From the NCBI RefSeq assembly GCF_000466985.1, contig NZ_BATC01000006.1:1-64000 (forward strand): DNA of 64,000 nt, in the 5' to 3' direction. A program made the translations under genes and the position numbers. Below the pieces are notes generated by a model, which saw only the letters and a program-made list of their open reading frames with translations, was not told where the DNA came from and did not search any database. This DNA comes from Brevundimonas abyssalis TAR-001 (GTDB lineage: Bacteria > Pseudomonadota > Alphaproteobacteria > Caulobacterales > Caulobacteraceae). Each line of letters starts with the position of its first letter. Within the stretch, counting starts at the first letter, position 1. Positions 1 to 9,105 of this stretch are shown piece after piece.

Positions 1-663
1 GTCCTGATCGGCGACACCAATGCGGGCAAGTCGACCCTGTTCAACCGGCTGGCGGGCCGTGAGGCCGCCATCGTCACCCCGACGCCCGGCACCACCCGCG
101 ACGTGCTGGAGGCCCATCTGACTCTCGGCGGCTATGCGGTCACCCTGATGGACACCGCCGGCCTGCGCGACACCGCCGACCCCATCGAGGCCGAGGGCGT
201 GCGCCGCGCCCGCGCCCGGGCCGCCGAAGCCGAGTTGCGCCTGTGGGTCCGCGCCCCCGGCTTCGACGGCGCCGCCGTTGCCGATCTGGTCCAGCCGGGC
301 GATCTGGCGGTGCTGAACAAGGCCGACCTCGAGGCCCAGACGCCGCCCGAGGGCATGGCGCATCTGGCGATCAGCGCCGGGCGGGGGGAGGGGCTGGAGG
401 CTCTGGAAGCCCGGCTGGCCCGTCGCATCGCCGACGATCTGTCCGGCGCCGACTTCCCCGCCGTGACCCGGGAGCGGCACCGCATCCGGCTGGAGCGGGC
501 GCGGGATCATCTGGCCTCGGCCCGGACCGCCATGGCTATCGGTCCCGAGGTGGCGGCCGAGGATGTGCGGCAGGCCGCCAACGCCCTGGCCGAGATCGTG
601 GGCGAGGTGGGGGTCGAGGATGTGCTGGGCGAGGTCTTCGCCAGCTTCTGCATCGGCAAATAG
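1..663 (+). CDS. mnmE: tRNA uridine-5-carboxymethylaminomethyl(34) synthesis GTPase MnmE, 3' part
   Basis: This is the last 220 codons of MnmE; the N-terminal folate-binding and most of the helical domain lie upstream of the window. MnmE works with MnmG to install the carboxymethylaminomethyl group on wobble U34 of certain tRNAs. Visible in the fragment are the G1 loop GDTNAGKST (fragment residues 4-12), the GTTRD switch, DTAG, NKAD and the invariant C-terminal CIGK with its functional cysteine. It is followed by a parS site and mnmG, the gene order usual near alphaproteobacterial origins. The open frame runs from the first base of the window, so the gene is cut only by the window edge. Confidence 0.97.
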   Translation, partial: VLIGDTNAGKSTLFNRLAGREAAIVTPTPGTTRDVLEAHLTLGGYAVTLMDTAGLRDTADPIEAEGVRRARARAAEAELRLWVRAPGFDGAAVADLVQPGDLAVLNKADLEAQTPPEGMAHLAISAGRGEGLEALEARLARRIADDLSGADFPAVTRERHRIRLERARDHLASARTAMAIGPEVAAEDVRQAANALAEIVGEVGVEDVLGEVFASFCIGK

Positions 664-666
664 GCC

Positions 667-682
667 TGTTTCACGTGAAACA
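667..682. promoter_or_regulatory. parS centromere site 1
   Basis: A perfect 16-bp palindrome TGTTTCACGTGAAACA lies four bases after the mnmE stop. It matches the widely conserved ParB-binding parS consensus. The parA and parB genes lie 2.6-4.3 kb downstream, so this is a nucleation site for the chromosome-partition complex. Confidence 0.95.
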
Positions 683-771
683 TCGCCCGCCTGCCCACCG
701 ACCCTCGCGCAAGGATGACCGGGCGCCCATCTGATGCTATAGGCCCCGCCCCGAGTTCAGAGTCTCCACCC

Positions 772-2648
772 GTGACCCAATCGCCTGAAAACACAGTCTG
801 GGACGTCATCGTCGTCGGCGGCGGCCACGCGGGCTGCGAGGCGGCGACGGCGGCTGCGCGCATGGGGGCGGCCACCCTGCTGCTGACCCACAAGCTCGAT
901 ACCATCGGCGAGATGTCGTGCAACCCGGCCATCGGCGGCCTGGGCAAGGGTCATCTAGTGCGCGAGATCGACGCCCTGGCCGGGGTCATGGGCCGTCTGG
1001 CCGACCGCTCGGGCATCCAGTTCCGTCTGCTGAACCGCTCCAAGGGCGCCGCCGTGCGCGGCCCGCGCGCCCAGATCGACCGCAGGCTCTATCGCGAGGC
1101 CATGCAGGCTGAACTGGCCGAGACCCCGAACCTGACGATCGTCGCTGCGGCGGTGGAGGATCTGGTCATAGAGCACGGCCGGGTGGTCGGCGCCGTGGCC
1201 GACGATGGCCGGCTGTTCCGCGCCGCCGCCGTGGTCCTGACCACGGGCACCTTCCTGAACGGCGTCATCCACCGGGGCGACGAGCGCATCCCCGCCGGCC
1301 GCCACGGCGACCAGCCCGCCATCGGCCTGTCGCAGCGCCTCTACGGGCTGGACCTGAACATGGGTCGCCTCAAGACCGGCACCCCTGCGCGTCTGGACGG
1401 GCGCACCATCGCCTGGGAGCGGCTGGAGATGCAGCAGGCCGACGAGACCCCGGTCCCGTTCTCCTTCCTCACCGACCGGATCACCGTTCCCCAGATCGCC
1501 TGCGGCATCACCGCCACCAACGCCCGCACCCACGAGATCATCGCCGCCAATCTGGGCCAGTCCGCCGTCTATGGCGGTCACCTGTCCGGGCGCGGCCCCC
1601 GCTATTGCCCGTCCATCGAGGACAAGGTGGTGCGCTTCGCCGACAAGGACAGCCACCAGGTCTTCCTTGAGCCCGAAGGCTCGACGACCCCACGGTCTAT
1701 CCCAACGGCATCTCCACCTCGGTGGCGCCGGACACCCAGCTGGCCTTCCTGCGCACCATGGCCGGGCTCGAGGCTGTGGAGGTGATCCGCTACGGCTACG
1801 CCATCGAATATGACTACATCGACCCGCGCGAGCTGGACCCGTCGCTGCAGATGAAGCGCCTGCCGGGCCTGTGGTGCGCCGGACAGATCAACGGCACCAC
1901 GGGATACGAGGAGGCGGGGGCCCAGGGCCTCGTGGCCGGGCTGAACGCCGCTCGCGCGGCGTCCGGCGCAGACGCCGTGACCTTCGGCCGGGACGAAGCC
2001 TATATCGGCGTCATGATCGACGACCTGGTGACGCGCGGTGTGACCGAGCCCTACCGCATGTTCACCAGCCGGGCCGAGTACAGATTGACTCTGCGGGCCG
2101 ACAACGCCGATCAACGCTTGACTGGCCGGGGTGTGGAGCTGGGTCTGGTGGGCCCCGAGCGGGCCGCCGCTTTTGCCCACAAGGCTCTCCTGCTGAAGGC
2201 TGCGGACGAGGTGGTCCGCACGGTCACCTTCACCCCCAATGAGGCCAAGGCTCTGGGCGTCACGGTCAATGCGGATGGCCAGCGCCGGTCCATCCGCGAC
2301 CTGCTGGCCTACCCGGGTGTGACTCTGGACGCCTTCGCTGCGGTCGTCCCCGCCATGGCCGACTGGCCCGAGGTGGTGCGGGAGCAGGTGGTGATCGACG
2401 CGGGCTATGCCGGCTATATCGACCGCCAGCGCATCGAGGCCGAGTCCCTGCAACGGGAAGAGGCCCTGATCCTGCCCGCCGAGCTTGACTACGCCACGGT
2501 CGGCGGCCTCTCCAACGAGGTGCGTGAGAAGCTGGAGCGCATCCGCCCCCGCACCCTCGGTCAGGCCGGGCGCATCGAGGGTATGACCCCCGGCGCCCTG
2601 ACGGCCCTGCTGTTTCACGTGAAACATCGCCGGACCGTGGCGGCGTGA
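772..2648 (+). CDS. mnmG: tRNA uridine-5-carboxymethylaminomethyl(34) synthesis enzyme MnmG (one-base frameshift)
   Basis: MnmG (GidA) is the FAD/NADH partner of MnmE in wobble-uridine modification. The FAD motif [12 protein letters not shown] sits just after the chosen GTG start at 772. Further motifs are [18 protein letters not shown] and, after the break, [13 protein letters not shown]. Codons up to 1680 (ending FLEPEG) and after 1681 ([11 protein letters not shown]) are in different frames. Inserting one C at 1680/1681, turning GGCTCGAC into GGCCTCGAC, restores one 625-residue protein, the normal family length. An upstream ATG at 715 is possible but adds a non-conserved leader. A second parS lies inside the last codons, and the stop overlaps the rsmG start. 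The break is probably a sequencing error because MnmG loss is costly. Confidence 0.9.
2611..2626. promoter_or_regulatory. parS centromere site 2, inside mnmG
   Basis: A second perfect TGTTTCACGTGAAACA palindrome is embedded in the mnmG coding sequence, where it encodes the LFHVKH residues near the C-terminus. It is identical to the copy at 667-682 and lies about 0.65 kb upstream of parA. The C-terminal tail of MnmG is not conserved, so the site could be accommodated in the gene. Confidence 0.95.
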
Positions 2649-3268
2649 GCCTTACCGCGGCGCAGTTTCAGGCCCTCAGCGGCGCGACCGACGCCCAGAT
2701 CGCGGATCTGGAGCGCTTCCGCGTCCTGCTGACCGAAGCCAATCAGGTCATGAACCTGGTCGGACCCTCCACCTTGCCCGATTACTGGTCCCGGCATGTG
2801 CTGGACAGCTGGCAGCTGATCGACCACGCGCCCGACGCCCTGACCTGGGCCGATCTGGGGGCGGGGGCGGGCGTGCCCGGCGTGGTTCTGGCCATCTTCC
2901 TGAAAGGCCGTCCGGGCGCCCACGTCCATCTGATCGACAGCCTCGGCAAGCGCTGCCGCTTTCTGGAACAGGTGAAGACCGAACTGGATCTGCCCGCCAC
3001 CGTCATCAATGGCCGGGCCGAGGAGCAGGCGATCACCGTCGATGTGGTCACCGCCCGCGCCGTCGCCCCCATGGACAAGCTGCTCGGTTATGCACAGCCC
3101 TACATGGATCGCGGTGCACAAGGTCTGTTCCTCAAGGGAGAAAAGGCCCCCGACGAGTTGAAGTCGGCGCGCTTATCCTGGCATTTCAAGGCTCAGCTCC
3201 ATCCGTCGCGTCTCACCGACGGCCGGGGCCATGTTGTTCAAGTCCGGGGATTGCGCCGTGCCCGCTGA
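2645..3268 (+). CDS. rsmG: 16S rRNA (guanine(527)-N(7))-methyltransferase RsmG
   Basis: RsmG (GidB) methylates N7 of G527 in 16S rRNA using S-adenosylmethionine. The 207-residue length matches the family. The SAM-binding loop ADLGAGAGVPG is at residues 69-79, and the conserved RHVLDSWQL precedes it. The GTG start at 2645 overlaps the mnmG stop in a GTGA junction, which suggests translational coupling. The 3' end overlaps the parA start. Context (mnmG before, parA after) is the standard origin-proximal order. Confidence 0.95.
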   Translation: MSLTAAQFQALSGATDAQIADLERFRVLLTEANQVMNLVGPSTLPDYWSRHVLDSWQLIDHAPDALTWADLGAGAGVPGVVLAIFLKGRPGAHVHLIDSLGKRCRFLEQVKTELDLPATVINGRAEEQAITVDVVTARAVAPMDKLLGYAQPYMDRGAQGLFLKGEKAPDELKSARLSWHFKAQLHPSRLTDGRGHVVQVRGLRRAR

Positions 3269-4076
3269 TCGTCACCAGACCCGCGTCCTCGCGGTCTCCA
3301 ACCAGAAGGGCGGGGTGGGCAAGACCACCACGGCCATCAATCTGGGCACCGCCCTGGCCGCCATCGGCCAGCGTTGCCTGATCGTGGACATGGATCCCCA
3401 GGGCAACGCCTCCACCGGTCTGGGCGTGGCGCGGGAATCCCGCACCGTCACCATCTATGACGTGGTGGTGGACGGCCGCTCCATCGACGACGCGGCGGTG
3501 AAGACTGCCGTGCCCGGCCTCGACATCGTGCCCGCCGATGCGGACATGTCCGGGGTCGAGATCGAGCTCAGCCAGGCCGATCGCCGCGCCTATCGCCTGC
3601 GCGACGCCCTTCGTGCGCAAGGCGAGGGCGGCCATACCCGGTATGACTATGTGCTCATCGACTGCCCGCCGTCCCTGAACCTGCTGACCCTCAACGCCAT
3701 GAGCGCGGCGGACGCGGTGCTGGTGCCGCTGCAGTGCGAATTCTTCGCCCTGGAAGGCCTGACCCAGCTCATGAAGACCGTTGAGATGGTCCGCCAAAGC
3801 CTTAATCCGGCTCTGGAAATTCAGGGACTGGTGCTGACCATGTACGATCGGCGCAACAGCCTGTCGTCCCAGGTGGAGGCCGATGTGCGGTCCCATTTCG
3901 GCGACAAGGTCTATGACGCCGTGATCCCCCGCAACGTCCGGGTGTCCGAGGCGCCGTCCTTCGGCAAGCCGGCCCTGATTTATGACCTGAAGTGTGCGGG
4001 CAGCCAGGCGTATCTGCGTCTGGCGCGCGAACTGGTGGCCCGGGAGAAGTCCCGCCGCCAGGCCATCGCTGCCTGA
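3258..4076 (+). CDS. parA: Chromosome-partitioning ATPase ParA
   Basis: ParA is the nucleoid-binding ATPase whose gradient pulls the ParB-parS complex to the opposite pole. The deviant Walker A motif KGGVGKTT is at residues 17-24 counted from the GTG at 3258, followed by DPQGNAST and a Walker B-like YVLIDCPPSLN. I chose the GTG at 3258 because it places the Walker A near the N-terminus as in Caulobacter ParA. An ATG at 3231 would add nine residues lying within rsmG. The gene overlaps the rsmG end by 11 bases and is 22 bases upstream of parB, so parAB are co-transcribed. Confidence 0.96.
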   Translation: MPADRHQTRVLAVSNQKGGVGKTTTAINLGTALAAIGQRCLIVDMDPQGNASTGLGVARESRTVTIYDVVVDGRSIDDAAVKTAVPGLDIVPADADMSGVEIELSQADRRAYRLRDALRAQGEGGHTRYDYVLIDCPPSLNLLTLNAMSAADAVLVPLQCEFFALEGLTQLMKTVEMVRQSLNPALEIQGLVLTMYDRRNSLSSQVEADVRSHFGDKVYDAVIPRNVRVSEAPSFGKPALIYDLKCAGSQAYLRLARELVAREKSRRQAIAA

Positions 4077-4098
4077 TTAGTGTAACGGAATCAAACAA

Positions 4099-4968
4099 GT
4101 GGCTGAACGTCAAAGAGGATTGGGCCGGGGTCTGTCGGCCCTGATCGGGGACACCGCCGAGGCCGTGGCCGCCGACATCGAGGCGCGGGTGGGCGTGCGC
4201 GACATCCCCATCGAGCAGCTGCATCCCAACCCGGACCAGCCCCGCACCCATTTCTCGGACGACGAGATCGCCGAGCTGTCCGCCTCCATCCGCGACAAAG
4301 GCGTGCTCCAGCCCCTGCTGGTGCGCCCGGCGCCCGGCGGCGACGGCTGGCAGATCATCGCCGGCGAGCGCCGCTGGCGCGCCTCCCAGAAGGCGGGCCT
4401 GAAGACCATTCCCGTGCTGGTGCGCGAGCTGGACGACGCCCAGGTGCTGGAAATCGCCATCGTCGAGAACGTCCAGCGCGAGGACCTGAACCCGGTGGAG
4501 GAGGCGCGCGCCTACCGCACCCTGATGGAGCGCTTCAACCGCACCCAGGACGTGGTGGCCGGGGTGGTGGGCAAGAGCCGCAGCCATGTGGCCAACACCC
4601 TGCGCCTGCTGGCCCTGCCGGACCCGGTGCTGGACCATGTGCTGGCCGGACGCCTGTCCGCCGGCCACGCCCGCGCCCTGATCACCGCGCCCAACCCGGA
4701 CGAACTGGCCGACACCATCATCAAGAGCGGCCTGTCGGTGCGCCAGACCGAGGCCCTGGCCCGTCAGGCGGCCGACGGGCCCAAACCGGCGAAGGCGAAG
4801 CCCGCCATCGACCGCTCCGCCGACACGGTGGCCCTTGAACAGGATCTGGGCGACGCCCTGGGCCTCAAGGTCGAGGTCCGCGACAAGGGCGGCAAGGGCG
4901 AACTGGTCATCCGCTACGGCGCCCTCGAGCAGCTGGACGACCTCTGCCGCCGCCTGACCCGGTCCTAG
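4099..4968 (+). CDS. parB: Chromosome-partitioning protein ParB
   Basis: ParB is the CTP-dependent clamp that loads at parS and spreads. The 289-residue product starts at GTG 4099 with the typical RGLGRGLSALIGD. It contains the CTP-binding box GERRWRAS and ENVQREDLN, and a helix-turn-helix around VVGKSRSHVANTLRLL. The C-terminal dimerisation segment ends at TAG 4966-4968, overlapping the holA stop on the other strand by four bases. Two of its target sites lie upstream at 667-682 and 2611-2626. Confidence 0.97.
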   Translation: MAERQRGLGRGLSALIGDTAEAVAADIEARVGVRDIPIEQLHPNPDQPRTHFSDDEIAELSASIRDKGVLQPLLVRPAPGGDGWQIIAGERRWRASQKAGLKTIPVLVRELDDAQVLEIAIVENVQREDLNPVEEARAYRTLMERFNRTQDVVAGVVGKSRSHVANTLRLLALPDPVLDHVLAGRLSAGHARALITAPNPDELADTIIKSGLSVRQTEALARQAADGPKPAKAKPAIDRSADTVALEQDLGDALGLKVEVRDKGGKGELVIRYGALEQLDDLCRRLTRS

Positions 4969-6016
4969 AGCCCCAGACGCCGGGCCCGGCCCGCCACCTC
5001 GAGCAGCAGGCGCTCGGCCAGCAGGGCGTCGGGAGAGCCCGCGGTCTTGCAGGCCTTCTCACATTCCAGAGTATTATCAAGGACTTGCGACAAATCCTCG
5101 TGCCGCCAGGCGCGCATCTGGCGCAGCACCTCGCTTCCTGCTTCCAGAACACGCCCGCGGCCTTGGTCGCTTCCTTGGGCCCGGCGCCGTTGTCGGTCAG
5201 GGCGCGGATCTTCCTCAGACGGTTCAGGTGGCCGCTGACCGCGCGCACGGCGGCCACCGGGCTCTCGCCCTCCGCAAAGGCGCGGCGCACATTGGCCTGG
5301 GCCTGCGCCGCCCGTCCGCCGAAGGCCTGCAGCGCCGCCTCGAACAGGGACGCGTCCGGCTCCACCCCCAGATGCAGCTCCAGTTCGTCGGGACCCAGGG
5401 TCCGGTCGCTGCCGGGGCCGATGAACAGGGCCAGCCGCTCGATCTCCTGCCGCATCAGGCCCCGTTCGCGGGGCAGGCGGGCGGTGAATTGGGCCAGGGC
5501 GTCCGACGTCAGGCCCACCCGGTCTTTCGCGAGGGCCTCGCGCACCATCCGGGCCACGTCGCCCACCTCGTCCTCGTAACAGGCGATGCTGACTGCCGCT
5601 TTCGAGGCTTCGGCCGCCTTCCGCAGCGCGGAATCGCGGCCCAGCGCCCCGGCCTCCACCACGAACATGGCGTCGGGGTTGAAGCCGCCGTCGGTGTGGG
5701 TCTTGAGCGCCGCGGCCACGGCCTTGTCGGTGGACGCCTTGTCGGTGGACAGCCGCAGCCGCACCAGCCGCCGGCCGCCGGTCATGGACTGGGCCGACAG
5801 GGCGTCGTCCAGCGCCGCGCCGTCAGCCTCCACATCGCTGTCGGTCAGCAGGGTGACGTCGAAGGGGTCGTTCAGGTCGGGCACGATCTTCAGGCACAGG
5901 GCCTGGCCCCGCTCGCCGACGCCGCCCCGGTCCTTGCCGTGGATCACCACCGCCCGCACCGCCGGGTCCGGCGCGGCCAGGAACCGCTCGACCTCGGGGC
6001 GCTTGGCCAGAATCAT
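4965..6016 (-). CDS. holA: DNA polymerase III subunit delta HolA (one-base frameshift)
   Basis: HolA is the clamp-loader delta subunit that opens the beta sliding clamp. The N-terminal part (MILAKRPEVERFL, VIHGKDRGGVGER) to KAAGVFWKQEA is in one frame. The C-terminal EVLRQMRAWRHEDL to ARRLGL is in another. Restoring one base near 5133 (plus-strand CCTCGCTTCC to CCTCGGCTTCC) gives a 350-residue protein, normal for the family. It is convergent with parB and their stops overlap. In Caulobacter holA also lies next to parB. The subunit is essential, so the break is very probably a sequence error. Confidence 0.88.
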
Positions 6017-6052
6017 TGGAAAAGGATCATGCGGGACGCCCGGCCGAGCCGG

Positions 6053-6274
6053 TCAGTCCCAGCGGGTGAAGACGCCGCCGCCCTCGTCCCATTCGCCGCC
6101 GGCGTCAAAGGCGTCGTCGAAATTCAGCAGCCGGTCCAGCACCACCCCGGCGATCAGTCCCAGCCCCGCCACGGCGATCAGGGTCGCGGCCGACCCGATG
6201 CCCGCCTTCTGAAGCCCGGTCAGAGGCTTGCGCACGGCGCGGACGGCCTTGCGACGGGCGTTGGCGCGGGCCAT
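6053..6274 (-). CDS. Small single-span membrane protein, unknown function
   Basis: The product is 73 residues: a strongly basic N-terminus (ARANARRKAVRAVRK), one hydrophobic segment (about residues 28-46, GSAATLIAVAGLGLIAGVV) and an acidic C-terminal tail. Its ATG overlaps the def stop in an ATGA-type junction, so it is probably translated with def. I do not recognise a family. The positive-inside rule predicts N-terminus in, C-terminus in the periplasm. Confidence 0.7.
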   Translation of the reverse strand: MARANARRKAVRAVRKPLTGLQKAGIGSAATLIAVAGLGLIAGVVLDRLLNFDDAFDAGGEWDEGGGVFTRWD

Positions 6275-6837
6275 CAGGCCGCCACCCGCTCGCGCATGAC
6301 CTTCTTGACCCGGGTCATGGCCCGGTCCCGGCGCAGCCGGGACAGGTGGTCGATGAACAGCACCCCGTTGAGGTGGTCGATCTCGTGCTGGACGCAGACG
6401 GCGTAAAGGCCCTCGGCCTCTTCCTCCACCGTCTCGCCATCACGGTTCAGATAGCGCAGCCTGATCCGCGCCGGGCGCTGGACCTCGTCGAAATACTCGG
6501 GGATCGACAGGCAGCCTTCCTCGTAGGGCGCGGTCTCTTCCGAGGCCCACAGGATCTCCGGATTGATGAAGAAGCGGGGGTTGGGCTTGCGCGCGTCCTC
6601 GCTCTCCGGGGCCTCGCCGTCCTCGCCGCCGTCGCCCAGATCCATGACCACGATCCGGCGCGTGTCGCCGACCTGAACGGCGGCCAGGCCGATGCCCGGG
6701 GCGTCGTACATGGTCTCCAGCATGTCATCCATCAGGGCGCGCACGTCGTCGGTCACAGCCTCCACGGGGGTGCAGACGGTCTTGAGCACCGCCAGGTCGG
6801 CGGGATTGTTCACGGTCAGGATGCGACGAATGGCCAT
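6274..6837 (-). CDS. def: Peptide deformylase
   Basis: Def removes the formyl group from nascent N-terminal methionine. All three metal-site motifs are present: [10 protein letters not shown] at residues 48-57, EGCLS at 107-111 with ligand C109, and QHEIDH at 150-155 with H151 and H155 as ligands and the catalytic glutamate between. At 187 residues it is slightly long because of an acidic insert (about residues 68-84, rich in G, E and D) between motifs I and II. It is co-directional with the small membrane protein downstream. Confidence 0.97.
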   Translation of the reverse strand: MAIRRILTVNNPADLAVLKTVCTPVEAVTDDVRALMDDMLETMYDAPGIGLAAVQVGDTRRIVVMDLGDGGEDGEAPESEDARKPNPRFFINPEILWASEETAPYEEGCLSIPEYFDEVQRPARIRLRYLNRDGETVEEEAEGLYAVCVQHEIDHLNGVLFIDHLSRLRRDRAMTRVKKVMRERVAA

Positions 6838-6894
6838 GTCCCGGAGGTAGGCGCAAAGGCCCCTCCGGTCAAGAATTCCGACCGCCGGGCGGGG

Positions 6895-7293
6895 TCAGTC
6901 GCGGTCGGGCAGGGGCCGGGGCTTCCGGTCCTGATCGATGGCCACATAGGTGAACACGCCCTCGGTCACCCGCACCATCTCATCCTGACCGCGGCCCCGC
7001 TTCCACGCCTCGACCCGCACGCCGATGGAGGTGCGGCCGGTGCGGATCACCGTCGCATAGATGCTGACCTCGTCGCCCACGGACACCGGCTGGTGAAACA
7101 CCATGGAGTCCACCGCCACCGTGGCGCAGCGGCCGCGCGCCAGATTGAAGGCCGGCGAGGACCCGGCCAGGTCCATCTGGGCCAGCAGCCAGCCGCCGAA
7201 GATGTCGCCCTCGGGATTGGCGTCGGCGGGCATGGCGATCATGCGGCCCACGGGCTGGTCGTCGGGCGGGCAGGGGGACAGGGCGTCGGTCAT
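6895..7293 (-). CDS. Acyl-CoA thioesterase, hotdog fold (YciA-like)
   Basis: The 132-residue product looks like a single-hotdog YciA/BACH-type acyl-CoA thioesterase. The features are NPEGDIFGGWLLAQMD near residue 25, containing the usual catalytic Asp after the G-D-x-F-GG pattern, VDSMVFHQPVSVGDEV, and a basic surface strand. Such enzymes hydrolyse a range of acyl-CoAs to free acids and CoA in the cytoplasm. The preferred substrate cannot be read from sequence. Confidence 0.88.
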   Translation of the reverse strand: MTDALSPCPPDDQPVGRMIAMPADANPEGDIFGGWLLAQMDLAGSSPAFNLARGRCATVAVDSMVFHQPVSVGDEVSIYATVIRTGRTSIGVRVEAWKRGRGQDEMVRVTEGVFTYVAIDQDRKPRPLPDRD

Positions 7294-7325
7294 GGGCGCC
7301 GATTAGCCGCCGATGCGGCGCAAGT

Positions 7326-8558
7326 CTATTGCGCCTTGTCGCCGTCCGGCGCGCTGTCGATCAGTTCGGGCCGGCTCAGGGTGCGCGTGGATTGCTCCAC
7401 CGGCGCCAGTTCGGGCAGATCCTTGCCCTCGTGGTCCACCTGCAGGTCCTCGAAGCGGCGGGCCTGCACCATCACCTGGCTCTCCAGCGAGCCCACGAAC
7501 TGGTTGTAGCGCTTCACCGCCCGGTCCAGGTCCGCCCCCAGCGAGGAGGCGTATCCGCCCATGGTGGCCAGGCGCTTGTAGAGCTCCTTGCCCAGCCGGG
7601 CCACGTGTTCGGCGTTGGCGCTCTGCTCCTCGGCCCGCCAGCCGTAGGCCACCGCCTTGCACAGGGCGAACAGGGTGGTGGGGGTGACGATGACCACCCG
7701 GCAATCCATGGCGTGGGTCATGATGTCCGGCGCATGGTCCAGGGCCGAGGACAGGAAGGCGTCGCCGGGCACGAACAGGGCCACGAAATCGGGGCTGGGC
7801 TTGAACTGGTCCTGATAGGCCTTGGACGCCAGCTGGCGCACATGGGTCTTCAGACTGGCGGCGATCCTCAGCGAGCGAGCCTGGGCCCGGCTGTCCTCGT
7901 CGCCCTCCTCGTCGGCGTCGAAGGCCAGCGGCACCTTGGCGTCGATCACGAACATGCCGCCGCCGGGCAGGCGCACGATGAAATCCGGCCGGGACTGGCG
8001 GCCCTCGTCGTCGGCCTGCGACGTCTGCTCCTGAAAATCGAAGCGGCCCGCCATGCCGGCGGCCTCCAGCACATTGCGGCAGGTCTGTTCGCCCCAGCGG
8101 CCGCGCCGCCCGGTGTTGCCGCGCAGGGCCTCGGTCAGCTTGCGGGTCTCGTCCCGGGTCGAGGTGTGGGCGGTCATCAGCAGGGCCAGCTGCTCCTTGA
8201 GCCCGCCGGTCTCCTCGGACCGCACCTTCTCCAGCGCCTGCACATGCTCCTGAAACTTGGCCAGGGTCTCGCTGACCGGCTTCAGCTGGGCCTCCATGCG
8301 CTCGCGGGCCACCCGGTCCTGGGCCTGAAAGGTCTCGGTGGCGCGGGCCACCATCTGGTTGGCCACCGATTGGGCCGATTCCGCCGCCTGGGCGCGCAGA
8401 TAGTCGGCCATGGAGGCGCGGGCGTCCTCGATCACCTCGATCTTGTGATGGGCGGCGTCGGCGGCGGATTTCGCCTTCTGCCAGCCCATGAAGGCCCAGA
8501 CAAAGGCGGCCGAGGCCGCCACGAAAAGCCCGGCGAAGACGAGGATCAAGGTGTTCAT
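7326..8558 (-). CDS. rmuC: DNA recombination protein RmuC
   Basis: RmuC proteins limit DNA inversion and recombination events and carry a predicted nuclease-like domain. The 410-residue product has an N-terminal membrane anchor (about residues 3-25), a coiled-coil stretch (about 30-115) and the conserved core with GRRGRWGEQTCRNVLE, RPDFIVRLPGG, FVIDAKVPL and VTPTTLFALCKAVAYGWR. Nothing is missing. It stands alone, co-directional with the thioesterase gene. Confidence 0.93.
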   Translation of the reverse strand: MNTLILVFAGLFVAASAAFVWAFMGWQKAKSAADAAHHKIEVIEDARASMADYLRAQAAESAQSVANQMVARATETFQAQDRVARERMEAQLKPVSETLAKFQEHVQALEKVRSEETGGLKEQLALLMTAHTSTRDETRKLTEALRGNTGRRGRWGEQTCRNVLEAAGMAGRFDFQEQTSQADDEGRQSRPDFIVRLPGGGMFVIDAKVPLAFDADEEGDEDSRAQARSLRIAASLKTHVRQLASKAYQDQFKPSPDFVALFVPGDAFLSSALDHAPDIMTHAMDCRVVIVTPTTLFALCKAVAYGWRAEEQSANAEHVARLGKELYKRLATMGGYASSLGADLDRAVKRYNQFVGSLESQVMVQARRFEDLQVDHEGKDLPELAPVEQSTRTLSRPELIDSAPDGDKAQ

Positions 8559-8697
8559 GCTCCGTTCCTAGCCGGAGTCGCCCAGGCTGGCAAAAGCCGT
8601 GTGGGTCCATCCCTTGGGATACCTACGCGCCTTGGAAGTCGTGCTCAGCGCGCTGGGGTCGATGACGAGTCCGCGGCTGAGGATGGGGGGACGAGGA

Positions 8698-9105
8698 CTA
8701 GCCGTCCCAGTCCTCGTAAATGGGCGGTCCGAGGCGGTGATAATGAAACCGCGCGTCACGGCCGTTGTAGGATGTGATGAAGTGGCGGAGAAATGATCGA
8801 CCGAGAAGCACCCTGTTGCTCGGGTGTTCCATTTCGATGGCCGCCACGCGTTCCCAGTCATTGAATCCAAGTTCGGGTATGGTCACGCGCGCGGCATAAA
8901 TGGTCGATGGAATGCGCGATCCATCAGCCACCTCCATCGTTGTCTGATCGACTGATTGCAGCCCCAGGCGCAGAGCCACCCTCCGATCAATGCAGATGGT
9001 GGAGGCTCCGGTGTCTATGAGCGCTTCGAGACTTTCGGAGGCTTCACCAGGGCCAGACATGCCGATTTGTATGATCGGCCCCGAAACCCAGATTTCCGGC
9101 CCCAC
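8698..9105 (-). CDS. Retropepsin-like aspartyl protease family protein
   Basis: The 135-residue protein starts at GTG 9105, directly abutting the stop of the upstream gene at 9106. It has a single ALIDTGAS motif (catalytic Asp at residue 31) and a downstream LLGRSFLRHF (about residue 100), the two signatures of clan AA retropepsin-like folds, which act as homodimers. No signal peptide is seen, so it is cytoplasmic. Base composition is visibly less GC-rich than the flanking housekeeping genes. The target is unknown. The tight pairing with the 95-residue gene suggests a functional unit, possibly substrate or regulator plus protease. Confidence 0.8.
   Translation of the reverse strand: MGPEIWVSGPIIQIGMSGPGEASESLEALIDTGASTICIDRRVALRLGLQSVDQTTMEVADGSRIPSTIYAARVTIPELGFNDWERVAAIEMEHPSNRVLLGRSFLRHFITSYNGRDARFHYHRLGPPIYEDWDG

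Noticed and set aside
8559-8697. Search for an RNA gene or small ORF between the protease unit and rmuC
   Set aside because: No tRNA fold, hairpin or coding signal with a ribosome site could be supported.
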